DNA of 64,000 nucleotides from Micromonospora sp. LH3U1 (GCF_028475105.1 NZ_CP116936.1:4897501-4961500); one strand, 5' to 3'; counted from the first letter of the stretch, positions 36,137 through 45,608 are shown. The notes: a model not told the origin generated them from the letters alone. A program made the numbers and translations.

Positions 36137-37816
36137 TCAGACCGCGTCGGCATAGCAGTCGACGATGGACAGATCCAGCGGGAACCGGACCGGCGTCGCA
36201 CCGAAGAGCAGCGTGGAGGCCCGCTCGCCGCAACGGGTGACGGCCTCCGCGACCACGGCCGCCTGAGCAGCGGGCGCGTGCACGACCACCTCGTCGTGCT
36301 GGAAGAAGACCAGCTCGGCGTCAGTGCCGGACAGCTCCGTACGCAGCGTGGCCAGCAACGTGGAGGCCCACTCCGCTGCCGTGGCCTGAATGACGAAGTT
36401 ACGCGTGAAGCGCCCCCGGGACCGCGCGGCACGAGCCCGCGGACTGTGCGGGTCGGCCGCCCCATCCGGATCGGAAGGCGCGTCGTCGGGATCACCGAAC
36501 CCGGCCGAGCCGGGCGGACACGTCCGCCCCAGCCACGACCGCACCAACCCACCCGCCTCGCCGGTGCGCGCCGCCGCCTCGACGTAATTGAACGCCGTCG
36601 GGTAGCTGCGCTTCAACACCGCCAACGCGGGCACCGCGGCCCCGCCGGTCTGCCCGTACATCGCGCCGAGCAGGGCCACCTTGGCCTTGGCCCGGTCGCC
36701 GCCGAACGAGTCGCGGGCCAGGGCGGCGTAGAGGTCGCCGGCCCCGCCCGCCGCCGCCAGCCGCGCGTCGCCGGACACCGCCGCCAGCACCCGGGGCTCC
36801 AACTGGCCGGCGTCGGCGACCACCAGCCGCCAGCCCGGATCGGCCACCACCGCACGCCGGATCACCTTCGGGATCTGCAGGGCCCCACCGCCCCGGGTGG
36901 CCCACCGGCCGGAGACGACCCCACCCGGCACGTACTCCGGCTGGAACCGGCCGTCGCGCACCCACTGCTCGCGCCAGGACCAGGCGTGCGTCGTCCAGAT
37001 CCGGTAGAGCTCCTTGTATTCCAGGACCAGCGGCACCGCCGGATGGTCCACCCCGCGCAACACCCAGGCCCGGGTGTTGGGTAGCTCCACCCCGACCCGG
37101 GCGAACGCCTTCAACAGCTCCGCCGGGGAGTCGGCGTGCAGCCGGCGTACGCCGAACGCGTCGGCGATCTGGGCGGCAAGCTCGGCGAGTCGACGTGGCG
37201 GGCCGCCGACCGGGGACGCCTCACCCAGCAGCTCATTGAGGATCTCGTCGTGCACGTCGCCACGCCAGGGCAGCCCGGCGACGCCCATCTCCACCGCGAT
37301 CAGCGCGCCGGCCGACTCGGCGGCCACCAGCAACCGGAACCGGCCCGGGTGCTCGGTGGCGGCGATGCGGGCGAGCTGGTCCGCGTACACCTGGGTCAGT
37401 GCCTCGATGCCCGGGCCCGGCGGACCGGGCAGCGTGTCGAAGAGCGCACCCTGGCCGTGCCCGGGCGGCGCGGCGGCGCGCGGCGGTGGGTCGGGCGGCA
37501 CCGCGGCGCCGGTCAACCGGGCCCAGGCGGCGGCCAGCGAGCGGGGCTCGCCCCAGCGGCCGACATGCCCGAGCAGCAACGCCTCGGTCAACTCCACGTC
37601 GTGGCACCGGTCGACCCGGACGCCGGCGCGCAGCAGCGCCGGGTAGACGGATGCGGCGGTCGACCAGACCCAGCGCGGGTGCTCGGCGGCCTCGCGCGCG
37701 GCAACCCCGACGACCAGGTCGACGACGGCCTCGGCCGGGCCAGCCGGCCGGCCGACGGCGTCCAGCGGGCACAGCACTCCCCCACCCCGCTCGTCGGACA
37801 CCACCGCCACCAGCAC
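36137..37816 (-). CDS. Family-A DNA polymerase-like protein (stand-alone, PolA C-terminal type)
   Basis: 559 aa from GTG 37816 (GGAGGGGAGAGG about 15 nt upstream). Motif A is VVADAGQLEPRVLA (catalytic Asp335 kept, but DAGQLEPR rather than DYSQIELR). Motif B is RAKAKVALLGAMYG, keeping Arg, Lys and Tyr but with Leu at the usual Phe/Tyr position. Motif C is FFQHDEVVV (His-Asp-Glu 507-509). No 5'-nuclease domain. The first 170 residues may be a degenerate 3'-5' exonuclease. Actinobacterial homologues are annotated 'bifunctional 3'-5' exonuclease/DNA polymerase'. A repair or translesion role is possible (inference). Confidence 0.8.
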   Translation of the reverse strand: MLVAVVSDERGGGVLCPLDAVGRPAGPAEAVVDLVVGVAAREAAEHPRWVWSTAASVYPALLRAGVRVDRCHDVELTEALLLGHVGRWGEPRSLAAAWARLTGAAVPPDPPPRAAAPPGHGQGALFDTLPGPPGPGIEALTQVYADQLARIAATEHPGRFRLLVAAESAGALIAVEMGVAGLPWRGDVHDEILNELLGEASPVGGPPRRLAELAAQIADAFGVRRLHADSPAELLKAFARVGVELPNTRAWVLRGVDHPAVPLVLEYKELYRIWTTHAWSWREQWVRDGRFQPEYVPGGVVSGRWATRGGGALQIPKVIRRAVVADPGWRLVVADAGQLEPRVLAAVSGDARLAAAGGAGDLYAALARDSFGGDRAKAKVALLGAMYGQTGGAAVPALAVLKRSYPTAFNYVEAAARTGEAGGLVRSWLGRTCPPGSAGFGDPDDAPSDPDGAADPHSPRARAARSRGRFTRNFVIQATAAEWASTLLATLRTELSGTDAELVFFQHDEVVVHAPAAQAAVVAEAVTRCGERASTLLFGATPVRFPLDLSIVDCYADAV

Positions 37817-37911
37817 GAACGCGATTCTGCCTCTCCCCTCCGACAGGAAAGGAGGCGCACCTTACATTCGTCGGGTCAGTGGAGTGTCGGGGCCGCCGGT
37901 AGCGTGATCGC

Positions 37912-39699
37912 GTGCCTCCCCAGATCCCGCATTCCGATCCTGGCACTCCGGACACTCGCGGCCCGATGCGATACCTGTGGTGGCTGGTCCGCTGCCAACC
38001 CTGGCGGGTGCTGCGCGGCGGCCTACTCGGGACGGCCTGGATGGTCGGGCTGTCGGCACGGCCCTACCTGATCGCCCGCGCCGTCGACGACGGGCTACTC
38101 GCACGCGACACCCGCGCCCTGGCGCTCTGGGTCGCGGCGATCGTCGTCGCGGGACTGGCATTGTCGTATCTGGGCATCATGCGGCACCGCACGATGACCT
38201 TCATCCGGGAGGACGCCAAGGCACGCTCGGCGGAGGTCCTGCTGCGCCAACTGTCCCGGATCGGCGCCGCGCTGCCGCGCCGGGTCGCCGCGGGCGAGGT
38301 GGCCACTGTCGGCGGCTCCGACATCAACTGGACGGCGCAGGTGCTGACGCTGACCGGGCCGGGCGTCGGCGCGGTCGTCGCGTACGGGGTCATCGCCGTG
38401 GTGCTCTGGTCGATCTCCCCGATGCTCGCGCTCTGCGTACTGCTGGGGGTGCCGGTGGTCGGGCTGGTCGTCGGGCCGCTGCTGCGCCGCCTCGAAAGCG
38501 CGGAGTCGGTCTACCGCAGGCAGCAGGGCGCGCTCACCGCCCGATCCGGTGACATCGTGGCCGGGCTGCGGGTGCTCGCCGGGGTGGGCGGCCGGGACCT
38601 GTTCACCCGGCGGTACGCGGCCAAATCCCAGGACCTGCGCGCCGAGGGCTACCGGGTCGGCGCGGTCAACAGCTGGATCGACGCGGCGACCGTCGCCATC
38701 CCCGGGTTGTTCCTGGCGGCGGTGGTGTGGCTGACGGCTCGGATGGCGGTGACCGGTGACGTCACGATCGGTGAGTTGGTCGCCGTCTACGGCTACGTGG
38801 CGACCCTGATCGTGCCGGTCTGGTTCCTGCTCGAGGGCAGCTACGAGCTGATCCGCGGCCGGGTTGCCGCCCGACGGATCACCGATCTCCTCAACGTGAC
38901 CCCGGACGATGTCGGCGGCCCGGGTCGTCGGTGGCCGGGCAGCGTGCCCGATGCACGTCGGCCGGGCGCCCTGGCCGCGCCGGCCGGTCCCGCCGACCTG
39001 CACGACCCGGTGACCGGGCTGACCGTGCGCGCCGGCCGGCTGACCGCCGTGGCCGCCGACGATCCGGCGGAGGCGCTGGCCCTGGCCGACCGGCTCGGCC
39101 GCTACGTCGTCAGCGAGGCCACCTGGGGTGGTGTGCCGCTGAGCGGGATCGCCCTGGACGAGGTCCGCTCCCGGATCATGGTCGCCGACCACGACGCGTA
39201 CCTCTTCGCCGGAACTCTGCGCGAGATCCTGCACCCGGGAGGTGACGACGACCGGATCGCCCAGGCTCTGCGGGTCGCCTCAGCCGAGGACGTCGTCGAC
39301 GCCCTGCCGGCCGGGCTGGACACCCCGATCGACGCCCGAGGCCGGACGCTCTCCGGCGGTCAGCGCCAACGGGTACGCCTCGCCCGGGCGCTCCGCGCCG
39401 AACCGGAGGTGTTGATCCTCGTCGACCCGACGTCGGCGGTGGACGCGCACACCGAGGCGCGGATCGCCGAGCGGCTACGTGCCGCGCGGGCCGGGCGGAC
39501 CACCATGGTGATCGCCACGTCGCCGCTGCTGCTCGGCCGGGCCGACCTGGTCGCGCACCTGAGTGCCGGCCGGATCACGGCCACCGGCAGCCACGCCGAC
39601 CTGCTCGACGAGGACGCCGACTACCGGCACCTGGTGGCCCGTGACAGCGAGGATTCCGACGTCGAGCAGCCCGCCGACACCGAGGAGACGTACCGGTGA
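37912..39699 (+). CDS. ABC exporter half-transporter, subunit A (degenerate Walker A/B, intact signature)
   Basis: 595 aa, GTG 37912. Six-helix exporter domain (about residues 20-310) then a nucleotide-binding domain. The signature LSGGQRQR (about 480) is perfect. The Walker A loop is missing: where G-x-x-G-x-G-K-S/T should be, the sequence reads RAGRLTAVAADDPAEALALA. Walker B is altered to LILVDPTSAVD, replacing the usual Asp-Glu. It thus cannot bind ATP normally but can supply its signature to the partner. The next gene overlaps its stop (GTGA). Substrate unknown; multidrug or lipid exporters share this fold. Confidence 0.85.
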   Translation: MPPQIPHSDPGTPDTRGPMRYLWWLVRCQPWRVLRGGLLGTAWMVGLSARPYLIARAVDDGLLARDTRALALWVAAIVVAGLALSYLGIMRHRTMTFIREDAKARSAEVLLRQLSRIGAALPRRVAAGEVATVGGSDINWTAQVLTLTGPGVGAVVAYGVIAVVLWSISPMLALCVLLGVPVVGLVVGPLLRRLESAESVYRRQQGALTARSGDIVAGLRVLAGVGGRDLFTRRYAAKSQDLRAEGYRVGAVNSWIDAATVAIPGLFLAAVVWLTARMAVTGDVTIGELVAVYGYVATLIVPVWFLLEGSYELIRGRVAARRITDLLNVTPDDVGGPGRRWPGSVPDARRPGALAAPAGPADLHDPVTGLTVRAGRLTAVAADDPAEALALADRLGRYVVSEATWGGVPLSGIALDEVRSRIMVADHDAYLFAGTLREILHPGGDDDRIAQALRVASAEDVVDALPAGLDTPIDARGRTLSGGQRQRVRLARALRAEPEVLILVDPTSAVDAHTEARIAERLRAARAGRTTMVIATSPLLLGRADLVAHLSAGRITATGSHADLLDEDADYRHLVARDSEDSDVEQPADTEETYR

Positions 39700-41453
39700 G
39701 CCGGCTGCCGGTGGCCGACCGCGGCACCGTACGCCGGGCGTTGCGCGACATGATCAGCCGGCATCGCCGCGCGGTCGGGATCGTGCTGGCGCTGCACAGC
39801 GCCGCCGCGGTCGCCGGCCTCGCCCCGCCGTGGCTGCTGGGCACCATCGTCGACCGGGTCACCGCGGGCGCGGGCGTGGCCACGGTGGACCGACTGGCAC
39901 TGGCCATTGCCGGCTGCGTCCTGGTCAGCGCGTTGCTCTCCCGATACGCCCAGTACGCCGGTCACCGCTTCGGTGAACGGGCCGTCGCCGAACTGCGCGA
40001 GGAGTTCGTCTCCCGGACTCTGGGGTTGCCGGTCTCGGTCGTCGAGCGCGCCGGCTCCGGAGACCTGGCCACCCGCAGCTCGGTCGACGTGGCGACGGTC
40101 GGGACCACCGTCCGGGACGTGGTGCCCACCATCGTCATCGCCTCGGTGCAGTTGACGTTGCTGTTCGGTGCGGTCTTCCTGCTTCATCCGCTGCTCGGGC
40201 TGGCTGCGTTGGCCGGGCTCCCCTCGATCATCGCGGTGACCCGCTGGTACCTGCGGCGGGCCAGCTCCGCGTACCTCACCGAGGGTGCGGCGGCGGCCGA
40301 GCTGACCGAGACGCTGACCACCACCGCCGAGGGCGCCCGCACGGTGGAGGCGCTGCGGCTGGCCGACGACCGGATTCGGCACGGCACCACCCGCATCACC
40401 CTGGTCTGGTCGGCCCGACGGGCCACCCTTGCGCTGCGTACGGTGTTCTTCTCGATCGTCGAGGCCAGCTATCCGCTGCCGGTCGCCCTGGTTCTACTCG
40501 TCGGCGGCTACCTGCTCTCCAGGGACATGGTCTCGCTCGGCGCGGTGGTCGCCGCCGCGCTCTACCTGCAACAGGCGATCGACCCGTTGGACCGGCTGCT
40601 GCAGTGGACAGAGCAGGCGCAGCAGGGCTTCGCGTCGTACGCCCGGGTGCTCGGCGTCGGCCTGGTCCCGCCGGAGCCGCCCGGCACGACGGCCACGCCA
40701 CGGGGAGAGCGGCTCGTCGTACGCGGGGCGAGGTTCTCCTACAACGACGGGCCGGACGTGCTGCACGGTATCGACCTGGAGGTGCAGCCCGGTGAACGGT
40801 TGGCCGTCGTCGGTCCGTCGGGTGCCGGCAAGTCCACCCTGGCCCGACTGTTGGCCGGGATCGACGCGCCACGGCAGGGCGTCGTCAGCATCGGCGGTTG
40901 CCCGGTCACCGACCTCGACCCCGCCGAGCGGCGCCGCCGGATCGCCCTGGTCACCCAGGAGCACCACGTCTTCATCGGCTCGGTGCGCGACAACCTCTCC
41001 TTCGCCGCGCCCGACGCCTCCGACGAGCAGATGCGCGCCGCGCTGATCACCGTGGGCGCCGACTGGTACGCCGAACTCCCCGACGACCTGGACACCCAAC
41101 TCGGCGACGGGGCCCGGCAACTTGGCGCCGCCGAGGCCCAGCAGCTCGCGCTGGCCCGGCTGGTGCTCGCCGACCCGCACACGCTGATCCTCGACGAGGC
41201 GACCGCCGCGCTCGATCCGACGACCGCCCGTCGTACCGAGCGGGCGCTGGCCGCCGTGCTGGTCGGGCGCACCGTCATCGCGATCGCACACCGGCTCAAC
41301 ACCGCCCACGACGCTGACCGGGTGGCCGTGCTCGCGGACGGCCGGGTCACCGAGATCGGCAGCCACGACGAGCTGGTCGAGGCCGGCGGGGCGTACGCCG
41401 CTCTGTGGCACTCCTGGCACACCCACGCGCAGGAGCGCCCCTCACCGAAGTGA
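39696..41453 (+). CDS. ABC exporter half-transporter, subunit B (intact Walker A/B, degenerate signature)
   Basis: 585 aa, GTG 39696 overlapping the upstream stop. Exporter membrane domain (about 20-300), then Walker A VVGPSGAGKSTL (from about residue 373), Q-loop LVTQEHHVF, Walker B LILDEATAALD (about 497) and H-loop AIAHRLN. The signature is lost: where LSGGQ belongs there is QLGAAEAQQLALAR (about 475). Together with subunit A it forms one complete ATP site (this Walker A/B plus A's LSGGQ) and one dead site, as in asymmetric heterodimeric exporters. Confidence 0.88.
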   Translation: MSRLPVADRGTVRRALRDMISRHRRAVGIVLALHSAAAVAGLAPPWLLGTIVDRVTAGAGVATVDRLALAIAGCVLVSALLSRYAQYAGHRFGERAVAELREEFVSRTLGLPVSVVERAGSGDLATRSSVDVATVGTTVRDVVPTIVIASVQLTLLFGAVFLLHPLLGLAALAGLPSIIAVTRWYLRRASSAYLTEGAAAAELTETLTTTAEGARTVEALRLADDRIRHGTTRITLVWSARRATLALRTVFFSIVEASYPLPVALVLLVGGYLLSRDMVSLGAVVAAALYLQQAIDPLDRLLQWTEQAQQGFASYARVLGVGLVPPEPPGTTATPRGERLVVRGARFSYNDGPDVLHGIDLEVQPGERLAVVGPSGAGKSTLARLLAGIDAPRQGVVSIGGCPVTDLDPAERRRRIALVTQEHHVFIGSVRDNLSFAAPDASDEQMRAALITVGADWYAELPDDLDTQLGDGARQLGAAEAQQLALARLVLADPHTLILDEATAALDPTTARRTERALAAVLVGRTVIAIAHRLNTAHDADRVAVLADGRVTEIGSHDELVEAGGAYAALWHSWHTHAQERPSPK

Positions 41454-41455
41454 CC

Positions 41456-41507
41456 GGAAGGGCCCCTTGTCGCACCCACAGACGGGGTGTCAACAAGGGG
41501 CCCTTCC
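41456..41507. terminator. Bidirectional terminator-like hairpin
   Basis: Perfect 15-bp arms GGAAGGGCCCCTTGT (41456-41470) and ACAAGGGGCCCTTCC (41493-41507). The 22-nt loop holds further pairing (CACCC/GGGTG). It lies between the convergent exporter operon (ends 41453) and the ngc operon (ends 41539), so it could end transcription in both directions. Confidence 0.75.
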
Positions 41508-41538
41508 TCTGCGACAGGCGTTACTGAGTCGCCCTTGC

Positions 41539-42468
41539 CTACTTCACCGCGCCGGAGGTGAGGCCGGCCTGGATCTGCCGTTGGAAGACCGCGTACACGA
41601 TGATCATCGGGAGGATGGCGATGGTCAGCGCGGCGAACAACCCGGACCAGTCGGCCTCGTAGCCGGCGTTCACCGAGATGTCCGCGATGCCCTGGGTGAG
41701 CACCCACTTGTCCTTGGCGTTGGAGAGCAGCACCAGGGGAAGTTGGTACTGCGCCCACTGACCGATGATGTTGAAGATCGCGACGCTGATCAGGCCCGGC
41801 TTCGCCATCGGCATCATCACCTGGAAGAACAGCCGACTGTGTGAGCAGCCGTCGATCATTCCGGCCTCGGCCACCGACGACGGCAGCGTCTTGAAGAACG
41901 CGGCCAGGAAGAACACCGTGAACGGCAACGAGTACGCCGTGTAGACGAGCACCACACCGGTGTGGGTGTCCAGCAGACCCAGGTTCTTCACCACGAAGAA
42001 CAGCGGCACCAGGGCCAGGAAGACCGGAAAGGCCAACCCGGAGACGAACAGGTAGTAGACCGCCCGGTTGCCCCAGAACTTATAGCGGGCCAGCACGTAC
42101 GCGGCCATCGAGCCGAGCAGCATGGTGAGGAACGTGCTGCACGACACCACGATCACGCTGTTGATGAAGTACCGGCCGACGTGCGCCTTCGTCCAGGCCC
42201 GCCCGAAGTTCTCCCACCGCAGCTCGGCCGGGAGCGTCCACGGGCTGCTGAAGATCTCGCTGGTGTTCTTGAACGCGGCGAGGAAGGTCCAGAGGATCGG
42301 CACGATCACGATGACCGCCCACACGGCGAGCGCGATGTGCCCCAGGCCGGCGAAGAGCCGTACCTCCGAGCGAGGGTCCTTGCGCCCCGGCCCGGCGGGG
42401 GCGGACGGGTCGCCGGTCTTCGGCGGCAGCGCCGCCGGTGTGGGCGGCAGCGTCGACTGCGGGTTCAT
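41539..42468 (-). CDS. ngcG: Amino-sugar ABC transporter permease (NgcG-like), operon 1
   Basis: 309 aa, MalG-type. Pro-rich N-terminal tail, six membrane helices, loop SSVAEAGMIDGCSHSRLFFQ, C-terminus VFQRQIQAGLTSGAVK. ATG 42468 overlaps the previous stop by one base (TGATG). Partner permease and binding protein precede it in the operon. Assignment to the GlcNAc/diacetylchitobiose system comes from the NgcE-like receptor. Confidence 0.8.
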   Translation of the reverse strand: MNPQSTLPPTPAALPPKTGDPSAPAGPGRKDPRSEVRLFAGLGHIALAVWAVIVIVPILWTFLAAFKNTSEIFSSPWTLPAELRWENFGRAWTKAHVGRYFINSVIVVSCSTFLTMLLGSMAAYVLARYKFWGNRAVYYLFVSGLAFPVFLALVPLFFVVKNLGLLDTHTGVVLVYTAYSLPFTVFFLAAFFKTLPSSVAEAGMIDGCSHSRLFFQVMMPMAKPGLISVAIFNIIGQWAQYQLPLVLLSNAKDKWVLTQGIADISVNAGYEADWSGLFAALTIAILPMIIVYAVFQRQIQAGLTSGAVK

Positions 42469-43376
42469 CAGTACTCCACGCTTTCCCGCTTGGTGAGCCG
42501 CAGCGTCAACGCCGCGAAGGTGAGGGTGAGGAAGAACAGCGCCACGCCCATCGCCGAGGCGTAGCCGTACTTCGAGTAGACGAACGCGTTGCGGTAGATC
42601 TCCATGGCCAGGACGGTGGTGGCGCCGTCCGGGCCGCCACCGTCCACCGAGAGCACCGCCACGATGGCGAACGCGTCGAACGCCGCGATCCCGAGGTACA
42701 CCCAGGCCACCTGGAGGGTGTCCCACAGCAGCGGCAGGGTGACCCGGAAGAACAGCGTCACCCTCGTCGCCCCGTCCATCTCGGCGGCCTCGTAGATCTC
42801 ACCCGGGATGGAGGCCATTCCGGCCGAGAACAGCACCACGTAGAAGCCGACGGCCTGCCAGACCAGCACCGCGAGGATCGACCAGAGGGCCAGGTTCGGA
42901 CGGACCAGGAAGAGGATCGGCTCCAGGCCGAACTTCATGAGCACGCCGTTGATCAGGCCGGACTCGTTCGGCCGGTACACCATCTGGAACAGCACCGCGA
43001 TGATGGCCACCGCCAGGACCTGGGGGAAGAAGAACACCACCCGGTAGAACTTCGCCCCCCAGACCCCCTGGCGCTGCCCCCCGCTGCTCTTGCCGCCCAC
43101 GTTGAGCAGGAAGGCAAAGAACAACGCGATGGCGATGGTGATCAGCGGCAGGGCAAGCAGCAGTACGCCGTGGTGCTGGACCGCCTTCCAGAAGGCCCCG
43201 TCGTCGAACAGCCTCCGGTAGTTGTCGAAGCCCACCCACTGCGGGGCGGAAAGCCCCCGCCAGTTGGTCATCGAGATCTGGAACGCCTGCGCGTACGGCC
43301 AGATCACGAAGGTCACGTACAGCGCGACCGGGGCGAACAGGAACCCGATCACGAATGGATACTTGCCGTGCCGCAT
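42468..43376 (-). CDS. ngcF: Amino-sugar ABC transporter permease (NgcF-like), operon 1
   Basis: 302 aa, MalF-type, begins MRHGKYPFVIGFLFAPVALY with the first helix almost at the N-terminus, unlike the xyloglucan and SugA permeases here. EAA loop 'IYEAAEMDGATRVTLFFRVT'. Same length and layout as the copy at 48909-49817, showing a duplicated transporter. ATG 43376 lies 18 nt after the receptor gene's stop. Confidence 0.82.
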   Translation of the reverse strand: MRHGKYPFVIGFLFAPVALYVTFVIWPYAQAFQISMTNWRGLSAPQWVGFDNYRRLFDDGAFWKAVQHHGVLLLALPLITIAIALFFAFLLNVGGKSSGGQRQGVWGAKFYRVVFFFPQVLAVAIIAVLFQMVYRPNESGLINGVLMKFGLEPILFLVRPNLALWSILAVLVWQAVGFYVVLFSAGMASIPGEIYEAAEMDGATRVTLFFRVTLPLLWDTLQVAWVYLGIAAFDAFAIVAVLSVDGGGPDGATTVLAMEIYRNAFVYSKYGYASAMGVALFFLTLTFAALTLRLTKRESVEY

Positions 43377-43394
43377 GACCCTAGCTCCGATCGA

Positions 43395-44831
43395 TCAACG
43401 CTTGAACTTGGCGACCGAGCTGTCCTTCTTGATCGCGTCGGCGCGCTTCTGGATCCGCTCCACGAAGGCGTCCGCGTTGATCCGGCCGAACATCAGCTCG
43501 TTGGTGGCGGTACGCGCCTCCGTGTCGAGCTCCTTGTACCAGCCGTCGAAGTACAGGTTGAACACGTCCTGGCCGGCCGCCTTGAGAGCGGCCTGCGAGC
43601 TGGCCACACCGGGCGGGAAGGCGAAGCCCTCCGAGCCGGCGGTGACCACGGTCGGGGCCTTGACCACCTCGGTGAAGCCCTTCGCGCCCGCCTTGGACAG
43701 CATCTGGCGCATGTACTCCAGACCGCCCTTCGGGTTCTTGCTCTTCGCCGAGACGAAGTAGCCCTCACCCGCGGTGGCCCGCAGCGCCGTGGCCGGCAGC
43801 TTGTCCGAGGCGGACATGCTCGGCACCGGCATGAGCTGGTAGTCGAAGCCCTCCGGGGTGTCCTTCTTCTGCTCGCCCTCCAGCCAGTCACCGCTGGGGT
43901 ACATGGCCACCTTGTACTGGTTCTGCCGCAGCTGCACGTCAGTGTGCTTCAGGCCCTCGAAGCTCTTGTCGCTGAACTTCGCCCCGACCTCGGCCCACGC
44001 GGTGGCGGCCTGCTTGACGGCGTCCTGCTTCCAGGCGCCGTCCTCCAGGTTGTCGATGTTCTTCAGCACGTCCACGCCGCCGATCTTGGCGGCGTGGGTG
44101 AGGATCACGTTCCACTGGTAGTAGGCCGCGTTCGCCCCGGCGTAGCCGTACGGGGTGATGCCCTTGCCCTTGATGGCCGTGAGCAGAGTGATGAACTCTT
44201 CCCAGGTCTTCGCCGGCGCCCAGCCGTTGTCCTTGAACAGCTTGCCGGAGTACCAGATACCGAACACGGTGGAGACGTAGTACAGGACGTACGGCTTGCC
44301 GTTGAACGAGCCCGCCTCGATGGTGCCGGGCACCACCGTGTCGCGGACCTTCTTGGCCGGGTCGTCGACCGACGGCGCGTCCCACAGCTCGGTGAGGTCC
44401 TGGAGCTGGCCGTCCGCGACGAGCGCGCCGAAGTCCATCAGCTTCTCGCCCGAGTTGTTCACGAACTCCGGCGGGTTGCCGGACGCGAACCGCGGCTGGA
44501 GCACGGTGGAGACGGCCTGGGTGGCCTGGTGCTTGATCTCCGCCTTGGGGAACGCCGTCTTGTAGAGCGGCTCGTGCACGTCGGTGGCGTACTTCTCGCC
44601 GTAGCCGCCGTTGAAGATGACCACCTCGATCGGGGCGTCCTCCTTGACGCCCAGCGGGTTCTTCTCGCTCTTGGTGCCGCCGGCGACCTGCTCGTTTTCC
44701 TTGTCGCTGCCGCTGGTGGCGCAGGCGCTGAGCAGTCCGATGGCCGGAGTGGCGAGCATGCCCACGGCGGCGGCGCGACGAAGCACCGTGCGACGGTCGA
44801 GTGCGACCGGGTGTTCGGGGGTAATCGACAT
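43395..44831 (-). CDS. ngcE: NgcE-like N-acetylglucosamine/diacetylchitobiose-binding lipoprotein, copy 1
   Basis: 478 aa. N-terminus with a twin-arginine-type segment (DRRTVLRRAAA) and lipobox LSAC (Cys37), so possibly Tat-exported before lipidation. The string 'NPLGVKEDAPIEVVIFNGGY', 'PPEFVNNSGEKLMDFGAL' and 'VSTVFGIWYSGKLFKDNGW' match the NgcE group of Streptomyces receptors for GlcNAc and (GlcNAc)2. ATG 44831 with AAGGAGAG. Third gene of an operon headed by an RpiR regulator and a SIS protein. Confidence 0.82.
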   Translation of the reverse strand: MSITPEHPVALDRRTVLRRAAAVGMLATPAIGLLSACATSGSDKENEQVAGGTKSEKNPLGVKEDAPIEVVIFNGGYGEKYATDVHEPLYKTAFPKAEIKHQATQAVSTVLQPRFASGNPPEFVNNSGEKLMDFGALVADGQLQDLTELWDAPSVDDPAKKVRDTVVPGTIEAGSFNGKPYVLYYVSTVFGIWYSGKLFKDNGWAPAKTWEEFITLLTAIKGKGITPYGYAGANAAYYQWNVILTHAAKIGGVDVLKNIDNLEDGAWKQDAVKQAATAWAEVGAKFSDKSFEGLKHTDVQLRQNQYKVAMYPSGDWLEGEQKKDTPEGFDYQLMPVPSMSASDKLPATALRATAGEGYFVSAKSKNPKGGLEYMRQMLSKAGAKGFTEVVKAPTVVTAGSEGFAFPPGVASSQAALKAAGQDVFNLYFDGWYKELDTEARTATNELMFGRINADAFVERIQKRADAIKKDSSVAKFKR

Positions 44832-44858
44832 CGTCGTCTCTCCTTGTGGAATTTCGGG

Positions 44859-45608
44859 TCAGGCGGTGCGCCGGAGACGCCCGGCGTACCGCGACTCGAG
44901 GGCGATGTTGTGCTCGTCCCCGCCGGGGACGTTGGCGGAGAGGTAGATAGGGGGCACCTCTCCGGCCTGGTGGAACCGTCGTACGACCTCCGCGGTCAGC
45001 AACTGCGCCAGCAGCGCCGTGGTGACCGAGGAGACCGCACAGACCGCGCCGCCGCCCTCGAGCGGCAGCAGTGCGTCGCCGTACGGCGCGCCGTTGTCCA
45101 GCACGACGTCGGCGAGGTCGGCGAGCCGTTGGCCGGACGGGTGCCGTGGGGCGACCCGTGCGGTGTGCTCGACCGAGGTGACCGCGATCAACGGGTGACC
45201 GCGCTCGGTGACCAGCGCCGCCAGCTCGACCACCGAGCCGTTGATGCCGGACTGGGACGCCACCACGAACACGTCGCGCGGCTGGGGTGCCGCGAGCGCG
45301 TAGATCTGGTGGGCGATGGAGGGGTCGCGTTCCAGCTTGGGGTCGGCGAGCACGTCGCGTGGAGCGTCGCCGTGCACCACCAGGTCCCGCACCGAGAGCC
45401 GGTTGGTGGGGACCAGGCCGCCGGCCCGGGCGACCAACTCGGCGGCGAACGCCTCGGAGTGCCCGGCGCCGAACGCCTGGAGCACGCCGCCGTCGCGCAG
45501 GCTGTCGGCGATCAGGTCGGCGGCCCGGGTGATCCCGTCGGCCTCCGAGTCGAGCAGCCGGTCGAGCACCGGGCGGACGGCGTCCGCGTACCCCTGGGCG
45601 CTGATCAT
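44859..45608 (-). CDS. SIS-domain sugar-phosphate-binding protein (UPF0309-like)
   Basis: 249 aa. SIS fold with GGVLQAFGAGHSEAFAAELV and 'DVFVVASQSGINGSVVELA' as phosphosugar-binding loops. These proteins bind or isomerise phosphorylated amino sugars (MurQ- or GlmS-like chemistry). ATG 45608 overlaps the RpiR stop by 4 nt (ATGA). Its place between the regulator and the NgcE receptor suggests a role in GlcNAc-6-P or MurNAc-6-P handling; the exact reaction is not shown by the sequence. Confidence 0.75.
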   Translation of the reverse strand: MISAQGYADAVRPVLDRLLDSEADGITRAADLIADSLRDGGVLQAFGAGHSEAFAAELVARAGGLVPTNRLSVRDLVVHGDAPRDVLADPKLERDPSIAHQIYALAAPQPRDVFVVASQSGINGSVVELAALVTERGHPLIAVTSVEHTARVAPRHPSGQRLADLADVVLDNGAPYGDALLPLEGGGAVCAVSSVTTALLAQLLTAEVVRRFHQAGEVPPIYLSANVPGGDEHNIALESRYAGRLRRTA

